DNA of 64,000 bases, from the NCBI RefSeq assembly GCF_030936135.1, contig NC_082613.1, forward strand, positions 7,068,001 through 7,132,000, in the 5' to 3' direction. Of the stretch, positions 57,001 to 64,000 are shown piece by piece. The DNA comes from Gavia stellata. Taxonomy: Eukaryota > Chordata > Aves > Gaviiformes > Gaviidae. Both the position numbers and the translations under genes were made by a program. Within the stretch, counting starts at the first letter, position 1. Every line of letters begins with the position of its first letter. The notes below the pieces were generated by a model. It did not search any database, was not told where the DNA came from, and worked only from the letters and a program-made list of their open reading frames with translations.

Positions 57001-57898
57001 TTGCCCCTTCCCCGTCATTAGCAGAGGGCACGCGGTGACCGCGCACAGCCTGCCCCGAGTCGCAGCTGCCGGAGATCAGCTGTAACGTCAGGCTGAAAGA
57101 TCCAGTTAGTTTCGCAGCCAAAGAAATTCAGCTTAGCACAAAGCAAGCTAATGCGAGGTGTCTGCGTGGGCGCTGTGCTGGAAGCTGGGGCAAAACCATT
57201 AACCTATGACTGTAAAATGGATTTGAGCCATGCACTCATTCCCCCCCCGCCCCGAGCAGAGCAGTATTTCCTGAAAATGAACGCTACCACCACTCCTTTC
57301 CTCTTTTGACCTTCAGTTCTCTCTGGAAAGAGAACTGCAGGACGTGGTCAATCACTATCCTAGAGTGCACAGACTTTCCCAGGCTCGTGTAACTCATATT
57401 GAAATTACTTGACATTTTCTTCATCAAAGAGTGACTCAAGTTGTTAAAACATTTCCATTACCCAATTTCTAGTAATCAGTGTGAAAAAACTTTTTGGTTT
57501 TTTGAGATAATGTATAACTCAAGTGTTAATCATTTAAGCTCATTATTTCCAAGAAAATATGGAAAGCCAGGGGTATCCTAATGGCCAGCCAGGGTCATTT
57601 ACGGTAACTTTTTTAACAAGGCATATTATTGCCTAATATGCATGGGACAAAACCTTAACCTTCTTAACCATATTGTTGTTCTTGATAAAACATCTTTTCA
57701 GCTTAACTTGGATTGTATTTTAAAAATTAAGTCCATGTGCTCTGTTAGTAATGTGCAAATAAGATCAACCGCGTGCTTTGAAAAGCAATCCTGCTAGATG
57801 TGGATTTTACACCATATACACTTCCACTACAAATGAAATACGCAAAGCCATTAACTGCAACAGAAATAAAATAATCTAGTACTTACATTGACCTTCAT
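38645..57898 (-). CDS. CASS4: CASS4 (HEPL), Cas-family scaffold protein (whole gene, 7 coding exons)
   Basis: A focal-adhesion docking protein of the p130Cas/NEDD9/EFS/CASS4 family, phosphorylated by Src/FAK kinases to recruit SH2 adaptors (established for the family). Exons 57898-57887, 48754-48326, 45104-45000, 43968-43819, 41984-40650, 39835-39776 and 39058-38645 total 2505 nt, 834 aa, all junctions phase 0. The SH3 domain lies at about residues 7-66 (ALYDN, DELAFRKGDILTVLDQN, GWWKCSLHGRQGLAPANRL). The substrate region has 11 YxxP motifs, at Tyr 90, 117, 168, 211, 234, 270, 296, 320, 337, 375 and 403. A serine-rich tract at about 421-451 precedes a helical region. CDYVQLQ (Tyr673) corresponds to the YDYVHL Src-binding site of p130Cas/NEDD9. 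A helical FAT-like C-terminal domain ends the protein. It is slightly longer than the human protein. CASS4 is favoured over NEDD9/BCAR1 by the RTF2 neighbour and the CDYVQL variant. Confidence 0.95.
39059..39775 (-). other. CASS4 intron 6 (717 bp)
   Basis: A GT-AG intron (donor GTATTTC, acceptor CCTTTTCCAG). Nothing else recognised. Confidence 0.85.
39776..39835 (-). CDS. CASS4: CASS4 exon 6 (60 nt)
   Basis: A short 20-codon exon, AQKIISGKEVAKKSTDSKPK, between acceptor CTAACAG and donor GTATTTC, phase 0 at both ends. It links the CDYVQLQ segment to the C-terminal domain. It could be skipped without a frameshift, so it may be alternatively spliced. Confidence 0.85.
39836..40649 (-). other. 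CASS4 intron 5 (814 bp)
   Basis: A GT-AG intron (donor GTTAGTATAAC, acceptor CTAACAG). Nothing else recognised. Confidence 0.85.
40650..41984 (-). CDS. CASS4: CASS4 exon 5 (large substrate and helical exon)
   Basis: 445 codons starting LYDVPPKRE after acceptor CTATTGCAG and ending DYVQLQ before donor GTTAGT. It contains seven YxxP motifs (LYDVP, IYDIP, LYDTP, LYDIP, LYDVP, VYDIP, AYSAP) and one decayed copy, SCDVPP, where Cys replaces Tyr (residue 354). The serine-rich SVDSRSSTLSTSSNSSAES tract and the helical SRR segment follow. Long plus-strand frames opposite it are shadows. Confidence 0.96.
41985..43818 (-). other. CASS4 intron 4 (1.8 kb)
   Basis: A GT-AG intron (donor GTAAGTAAGA, acceptor CTATTGCAG). 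It has a minor TAGTCC hexamer repeat at about 43625-43643. No other gene. Confidence 0.85.
43819..43968 (-). CDS. CASS4: CASS4 exon 4
   Basis: 50 codons, phase 0 at both ends (acceptor TTGACCAG, donor GTAAGT). It includes TPPTARKGSVLVTSTEC and QLYNIPSSQEK, one divergent YxxP motif (YNIP). The sequence follows the Cas pattern of a YxxP followed by Ser/Arg-rich spacer. Confidence 0.92.
43969..44999 (-). other. CASS4 intron 3 (1.0 kb)
   Basis: A GT-AG intron (donor GTGAGTCCTG, acceptor TTTGACCAG). Nothing else recognised. Confidence 0.85.
45000..45104 (-). CDS. CASS4: CASS4 exon 3
   Basis: 35 codons beginning HLFTLPRACRASVPNIR and including EVYDVPSTQRRE, a canonical YDVP motif. Acceptor CTAAAAG, donor GTGAGT, phase 0 at both ends. 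Confidence 0.92.
45105..48325 (-). other. CASS4 intron 2 (3.2 kb)
   Basis: A GT-AG intron. It contains a 19-bp perfect tandem duplication (45153-45171 and 45172-45190). Frames such as 47330-47731 on the plus strand are unsupported. No element recognised. Confidence 0.85.
48326..48754 (-). CDS. CASS4: CASS4 exon 2 (SH3 domain)
   Basis: 143 codons after acceptor TCTCTCCAG, starting NTLAKALYDNKAE. The complete SH3 follows, with ALYDN, GWWKCSLHGRQG and ANRL, the conserved ligand-groove residues. Two early YxxP motifs (IYQVP twice) lie downstream. The exon has no suitable ATG before ALYDN, so the start lies in an upstream exon. It ends CAG|GTAAGA in phase 0. Confidence 0.96.
48755..57886 (-). other. 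CASS4 intron 1 (9.1 kb)
   Basis: A large first intron. It contains a poly-A-like run at about 49.23 kb, an A-rich/C13 low-complexity tract at 52.49-52.57 kb, and AT-rich sequence. Short frames at 50569-50853, 53992-54255 and 56575-56856 have no splice or domain support. First introns of Cas genes often hold enhancers, but I see no specific evidence here. Confidence 0.75.
52487..52585. repeat. A/C low-complexity tract with C13 run
   Basis: A-rich DNA interrupted by C leads into AACC repeats, a 13-nt C run (52554-52566) and GCCCC/GACCC units to about 52585. The minus strand is G-rich and could form a G-quadruplex; the plus strand could form an i-motif. It lies in CASS4 intron 1, so the CASS4 pre-mRNA would carry the G-rich version. 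Confidence 0.7.
57887..57898 (-). CDS. CASS4: CASS4 exon 1, 12-nt coding start
   Basis: On the minus strand ATGAAGGTCAAT is followed by a perfect donor GTAAGTA. Joining it in phase to exon 2 gives MKVNNTLAKALYDN, the same layout as the NEDD9 start MKYKNLMARALYDN and p130Cas MNHLNVLAKALYDN. The ATG has A at -3. The 5' UTR continues upstream to an undetermined start site. The 9-kb distance and the tiny coding size leave some doubt, but the match in length and sequence to paralogues is strong. Confidence 0.8.
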
Positions 57899-58300
57899 TT
57901 TGCTGTCTCCTATTTCCCTGTTACTCCATCACCTGAGGAGGAGGATGTGATCCCCCGCACGCCCAGTCCGGTGGATCAGGCAGGAGCACTGGAGGGTCTG
58001 GCTGGAAGCCTGAGGAGCAAATGCCCAGCCTCCCTCCGCCTCCTGCTGCCTTCGCTGGGAGCCCCAGAGGAGAGCAGCTATGGGGAATGAAGGGAGCTAA
58101 TTACGTAGCAAAATTATCGCCAGGGTGCAATTGGCCCGCAGCTGCTGATGCGAAGGAGGGCCTGGTGCAGGACTCACAGATGTCCCTCCTGCAGAGACCC
58201 CCGGGGAAATGCCTTTTCTGCTCTGCAGCTGCCTCTTAGCAGGAAAACACAGGGCAGCGGGGATGAACCAGAAAGCGAGGACTGGATACGGAAACATTTT
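57899..58300 (-). promoter_or_regulatory. Probable CASS4 5' UTR and promoter region
   Basis: This lies directly upstream of the CASS4 start exon. It is moderately GC-rich around 57.94-58.25 kb and not a full CpG island. No clear TATA box at a fixed distance and no obvious GC-box cluster are visible, so the start site cannot be placed. It is assigned by position only. Confidence 0.35.
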
Positions 58301-61300
58301 TGTGCCTTTACAGCGTCCTTTTTTACGCCTGATTTTTTTTGTACACTAAAAGTGGTTTGATATACTTTGAAATTTTCATGTTCAGGTCTCTAGAAATCTC
58401 CTTTGTAGTTATAGAAATCCCTGCAAAATAATCTCACTCTTCAGAGGCAGAAAACCTGAGGAGAAAAGCTAGACATTAACTGCAGCTGGAGGGGTTTGTT
58501 TCTTTGAATATTAAAAAAAAATCTTTACTATTATTAAATAATAGTGTTATTTAAAATTATCGGTAGTTGCTCTTTGCTCAGCAGTGGCTCTGCCCAGGTT
58601 ATGCTTATGCAAACGCACAGGTTTTACAGCTTTGTATTTTTGAGTACCAGGAGGTTTGCAAACTTTTACTGGTTTTGCCTTTGTATATGCTGCCTTTTCT
58701 CTGGCAAAAGTCTTTTCCTTCCTCTTTCCACGGTAGCTTCAAGATGAAATTAGACACTTGCTCCCAAACCCACAATGACCTAACTAGGAGAGCAATGCGT
58801 CTTGAATAGAAAATGGTGAATCGAAAACGCTTTCTCAACAAAATCTACACCTCTGGGCCGGGGCTAGGAGCAGACAAGCTGCTCAGGCAGTTGTCCAAAT
58901 GGGAAAGAATTCCTGGCACAAAGCAGCTCATTCAGTGCCTTCGGGGGTTTTCTTTTCTTTTCTTTTTTTTTTTTTAATGTTACAACCAGCAGTTTTACTA
59001 GTTTGAACACTCCACGCAGAAGCTAAGGAACAGCCGGTCACTTACTACCCTGCAATTTTTCAGGTGTTACCAGTATTTGAAACGATCCAGAAATACAAGT
59101 AACAAAGCCACAACTTGTGGCCACAAAACTACTTTAAAATACAATTAAACATTCTCTTGATTTAATCCCAGACAGGATCCCTGCCACGCCGGGGCAGGGA
59201 CCCCCCAAGGGGCTGTGGCCGCAGGTGACCCACGCCGGGGCAGGGACAGGGGCACGGAGGAGTGGAAGAAAATGGGCAGTCGTCACGGAGCAGCAGCAGC
59301 AGCCAGAGCGCTCTTCGCCCGGCCCCAACCTCCTGTGCCACCATCACCTCCTTGAAGGAACTGGGGCGACTGAGCGTACCCCACACAGAAATTAGCAAGT
59401 TGAGGCTCGGAAGGGGGAGGAAAGGTGCTCACTTAAGTGCTTGTTTAATTATTCATGGTTTATTCTTTCTCAATCACTCGAATCAGTGATGGGAAGTTTG
59501 TGCTAACTGGCAATAAATTAAAGGAGGTGAAAATTCCCTGGGTCGAGACCGTTTTGCCCATGGCAGAACTCCAGTTTTACCTCTTAAGAGTTCCCCAGGA
59601 AAGCTGGGCATTGACTCCACTTCCACCCACCTGCATCCCTGAGAGTAGCCCCAAATTTATTGTCTGAGGCCCAGAAAATGGAGACTTCACCAGTTCTCTC
59701 CAGTATTTCCTCTTGGCTGTTTAAGTAACTCCTTGCTCCATATATTAGCTCTGGCAAATCCTATTTGGAAACACGTATTTGCTCCCGGGTGTTTGAGATG
59801 GAGCCTGGGGGGTGACAGCAGCACCCTAGAGCCTCGGGGCTGTAGGTGCACACATCCCCGGGTGCAGAGCAGCTCCCAGAAACAAATCTCATGTCATTCT
59901 TCACGCACTCGTTTGTGGACAAGATGGGAATATGTGAACTTGGCATTTTGGAAGGAGAGACAAACTTCAGATCAACTTAATGTGTGTTTAAAAACACTCC
60001 TGTGTTGCCTTTGGCAACAGCACAGAAAATGTTGTCAAACAGTACGAGAACTATTTCCCAAGCGCAGCCCGTCATGCTAACTGTGTTTTAAATTGCACCA
60101 AGAGGTGCAATGTTTCCTGTGCAGACTGTGTCGCAGGTGTATGTGCAACAAGAAAGAAGTAACATCATTTCTCTGGCTGCGCTTCTGTACTGAATTCATT
60201 TTCAGAAACAGTTTCCCTTGTGAAGGTGGAATAGTTGGGGCACAGTGAGGAATGCAGAGCATGACCTGTCACAGTAAAGCTACTGATGGTTGGCACATGC
60301 TGCTTCAAGAAGTCCAGATAGCAGACGAAACACATCCTTAGTATTTTTGTATGAAGTATAACATTCAAATAGTGTAATAAACAGTACTGCTAAGGTAGTA
60401 GGAACCTTATAAACAGTTCATAAATTATATAGCAGAAATAAATTTGACTTTCAGTTGTTACTCAGCTGAATTTGACTGGGTGTGCTACGGCTGTGTCTAA
60501 AGATCTCACAGCAGAAGGGGAAATCAGCTTGCTACCATTACATTTATTTAGCCATTGGCAATCCATTTAAGAAAACTAAAAATATCATGCCTAGAAATAG
60601 AAACTCTCTTCTCTGTGTAGAAATTAAAAATGTCCTGCATCAATTTCTGATGACTTAATGTAAAAAATAGTCCTCTTATCTTTACATGCCTCAATGGAAA
60701 ATTTTGAGTGCAAAAGAATGACTCATTGAGCTAGTACTAGGCTTTTTTCCTCCACTATATTTTGTATCAAATTTCCAGGAGGCAGTTTATTTACAGTAAA
60801 CACTGAGATCATAATCCAGGGTGAAAGTAATAATTCCATTACGCTGCTTGTTAGACTTGCAGTCAGTAGGACGATCAAGGCACTGACTTTGAATCAAGGC
60901 TTCGGCATTCTCTAACCCTTATACATAGCTGCAGCAGGTTATTTTATCTCTGTATATATATAAAATTATACTAGATGCAATATGAATACACAAATAAATG
61001 TAAAAACCCTTATAAACTAGTTCCAGTCTCTCAAAGGAAACAAATACAGTACTTCAAAATTTTTTCTGTTTTGCATGTAACGTAGGGAAATTATCTATCA
61101 CACAACAGGTCACCTGGGCTGTCACTGAAAGTCTCTGACCATGTAACTGTGTCTCAAATGTTACTACAGGATAGCAGTGAGACAGGTGGAACCTTGAAGT
61201 TATATATTTATTATTTCACAAATGTGTCTATCCACAGGTATTTGCCATTTGGGAATCCTGCTTTATTCACAGCCCTCCCCAAGAAGACATTTCTTCCAGG

Positions 61301-64000
61301 TAATGGTTTTGTCACAACAAAAAGAGCAGGGCGACAGTAGGTGCAGTGGCATCGCAAAGAGCCCTCCATCCACCTCCAGAGGAGAATACCAAACATTTCC
61401 AACATCACCAAGCACCATGCTGAATTCAACCACCAAAGCCTACTCTAGGACCCTCTTTTCTTAATTGTTTACATGCTGTACTTAAAAAACCAGACATACC
61501 TTTGCAGTTCTGTTGATTCTTATGTTTTTATCCATTGCTGTTATTCACCAGCAGCGTCACTTTGAGCAATATAGATAATTATGGCAGGATGAAGAGACTT
61601 CAGCTTTGCACAGTCACCGTGTGTTAGGAACTATGTCTCAAGAAAGCACATCTGACAGCTCTACCCCTAAAAGCATCTAGGAATTTGTAGAGAAGATTCT
61701 CATGAAAGATAATTTCTGTGACAACAGATAAGATTAAAAAGAACAGAATGCAAAACAGAAAAACCCTGTCAGCGTCTAACAGCGGGAAAAAACATCTGTC
61801 TGCAAGTGGAATTTTCCTTGATCTCTCTGTCACCAACTTGTCGCAATTAACCGCAGTCAGAAGGCTCACTCTTCTGTTTTGCTGCATGTTCCTGTATTTC
61901 CTCTTTTAGAAATGTAGTGAGCACAAGAATACGCACCACAAGAGCCTGCACAATGCTTGACAGAGATGAGACCGCCACGGTCGTATCAAGTCAGGATTTC
62001 AAAGCCAACGTTTTTCACACCTTCCAAAGCTGTCTGAACATTTAAGCCACCCATACAATTTTTTGTTATAAAGGGGCTTTGTGAAAACCTTGTGTATTAC
62101 CATCCATACCTGGGGGTGAATGCTGTGTGAAAGACTCCTCCTGGCTGCACCGAAGCTTGAAGACGTACACAGGCAAATGTGTGGGCTTCGGCTCCTGTCC
62201 TGCGACATCCTGCTCAGTGAGTAGAGCAGTTCTGCTGCAGTGTGTTTGAAGGGTCCCTCACAGCCAGATGGAGAATTCCCTAACCCAAACTACAATTATC
62301 TTAACTACTTTTCCTTTGTTGCACTTCAGTTTTTCCTGGGACACAGTCTCACAGGGCAGCGCTGGGGGAAAGACAGCCTCTGTGTCCAGGAAATGAGAAA
62401 TATTGATCCCAGACCAGTACCCCCTCTTAAGTAGAAGGTTTGAAATCTGTTTCAGTGGGTGGCAAACAAGCCTAATTCCAGAAGTGGCCTTTTAGGAAAG
62501 ACTTTCCCTAGAGTTGCGTGCCAGTTACTGCCTGCCACGTCGGTGCACCAAGGAATGCTGAAGGCCAAAAGATACAAAACCGTAATAATGATTTGTCTCC
62601 AAAGTTGCTTTGGTTTCATCTTGGCACGGCTCGTTGGCCTAATGCATTAGCTGTGGCACCACCTCACCACGTTTCCATGATAGCTTCTTCTGAGGAGAGG
62701 CAAGAGGAGGTAACATGCCAGGTGGATACAACGGACCTTTAGACAGGCGATGGAGACTTTCTGGAGGAGGTGATAAATCCTGAGTATGACTGTGCTTCTC
62801 TGAGCAGAGCAGCTTGCTGGGATGTAGCTACCAAGAGGTACAGACTGCAAAACTCGGGAAGGGCTAAGTGGCTGCACTGGAATTTTAACTGATCAAATAC
62901 AGCTTCTAGGTGTGAAGCCTCCCTGACTGTAGCAGGAAGCATGATCAGATGAATAATATTTACTTAGATACTTCCAGACTTGCACAGTGAAAAGATGTAT
63001 TCCTCGTCAATCAAATGCAGATCTAACAGGACGACTACGTGTGTGCACAACCTTGTTCTTCCAGATGCAGCTATGGCTCCTCTTCACTGTAGTGCCACGT
63101 GCGCTCGCTCTGAATGCTGTAGAGCAGCCTTGGCCTCTCTCATTCTCGTCCCCCATCAACCACCAGAGTACCACTGGGATGTTGTACTAAACGATTTCAC
63201 TTCGGGGTTGCGTTCTCTACCTAAATAGGATGAGTTTTTTCCAGCCCTTATGTCTTAAACATAAAACCCCCAAAGTTCTGGCCTCAAGCAAGATGATATA
63301 CAGTAAGAAAAAAAAGAAAGGTGCCAATTTCAGGATGTTTTTGCATGAACAGAATAAAACTCTATTTCTGCATTGCAAATGAAAAGATGACAGAATTAAG
63401 GAAGCTTGAGGTGAAAGCTAGCATGCTGCTAACTTATCAACCACAGCAGTGGTTTAATACATAAAACGCCAAAATATGTTTTAAAAATAGAAGCGTCCAA
63501 AAACCAGTAGCAAATGTGTTACTTATGGACAGTTTCTTTAACAGAATTGAAACAAACGTAGCACTCTGAAAAAAATTGCCGCTGCTATCAATTTAGCAGG
63601 CTGGCTGTAATAGCAGAGGGCTGCTGTGGCCGAGTGAATACAGTGTGCCTCACTCAGTGTGCGTCAGGACTTCCCTTCTCCCTCCCACCAAGCTCTGGTT
63701 CTCCTTGTTTCTCCATCAAAAAAGCCACCAGAACCGCTATCTCATGTCTCCCATGTTTCTAAAGTTTAAAAAACTTGAAGAGAGGCAGAGGAGGAGCGAA
63801 GAGGATTGCTAAGCCTAGGAAATGTTTTGCAGAGCAGTAGCTTTTAAGAGGAAAATTAAATTTCATTCTCTACCTCTTTTAAAAAAAACACCCCACATTC
63901 TATACTGTTAAATCTATCGTTATGCCCAATTCAGATGTAACACAACAAACTAATTCATCAAGCTTTAACATGTCCCCAAAACCACAGCCTTCCAATATTC
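58301..64000. other. Intergenic region upstream of CASS4
   Basis: No gene that I can support. In human the next gene upstream of CASS4 on the same strand is CSTF1; none of its WD40 exons are visible here. Pyrimidine runs occur near 58.96 kb and TA-type simple sequence near 60.95 kb. The moderately GC-rich frames at 59.13-59.40 kb are compositional. Confidence 0.6.

Noticed and set aside
58301-64000. Search for CSTF1 or AURKA exons upstream of CASS4
   Set aside because: None of the WD40 or kinase motifs appear on either strand. The genes presumably lie beyond the window.

Overview
The window is vertebrate nuclear DNA, most likely from a bird. It has split genes with GT-AG introns, one CpG-island promoter, and a 5'-truncated CR1 LINE, the family typical of birds and other sauropsids. 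Three protein-coding genes can be reconstructed exon by exon with unbroken reading phase: RTF2 (minus, 9 coding exons, 306 aa), GCNT7 (plus, 3 coding exons, 432 aa) and CASS4 (minus, 7 coding exons, 834 aa). As far as I recall, the human counterparts are about 306, 430 and 786 aa. The order CASS4-RTF2-GCNT7 matches human 20q13.31, so this is an ordinary conserved block, here in inverted orientation.

Layout. Positions 1-8 kb are intergenic sequence beyond the RTF2 3' end. They hold a GC-rich patch near the left edge and no gene I can support. RTF2 runs leftward from a CpG island at about 36.4-37.3 kb to its stop at 8.13 kb. Its 19-kb intron 5 contains the whole GCNT7 coding region on the opposite strand (23.8-26.35 kb), a CR1 copy (17.0-17.75 kb), a polypurine tract and a possible upstream leader exon (19.67-19.72 kb). 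Upstream of the RTF2 start codon are three ETS-type sites, an RFX-like site, two perfect GC boxes and then 11 perfect copies of a 10-bp GC-box-like unit. Immediately beyond lies the putative 3' end of the CASS4 transcription unit (ATTAAA at 37.33 kb), so the two minus-strand genes are almost abutting. CASS4 extends from its stop at 38.65 kb to a 12-nt coding start exon at 57.9 kb. From 58 to 64 kb I see no gene. CSTF1 and AURKA would be expected beyond the right edge and TFAP2C beyond the left.

Function. RTF2 is a nuclear replication-fork factor. CASS4 is a cytoplasmic focal-adhesion scaffold (SH3 domain, 11 YxxP motifs, serine-rich helical region, FAT-like C terminus). GCNT7 is a Golgi type II beta-1,6-N-acetylglucosaminyltransferase-like protein. 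They share a neighbourhood, not a pathway.

I found no evidence for a wholly new system. The most open items are a pair of overlapping small ORFs behind a strong splice acceptor between CASS4 and RTF2 (37.3-38.13 kb), an exon-like start at 19.67 kb that could be a GCNT7 leader or a separate transcript, an ATGA-overlapping upstream ORF in GCNT7, and the GC-box minisatellite.
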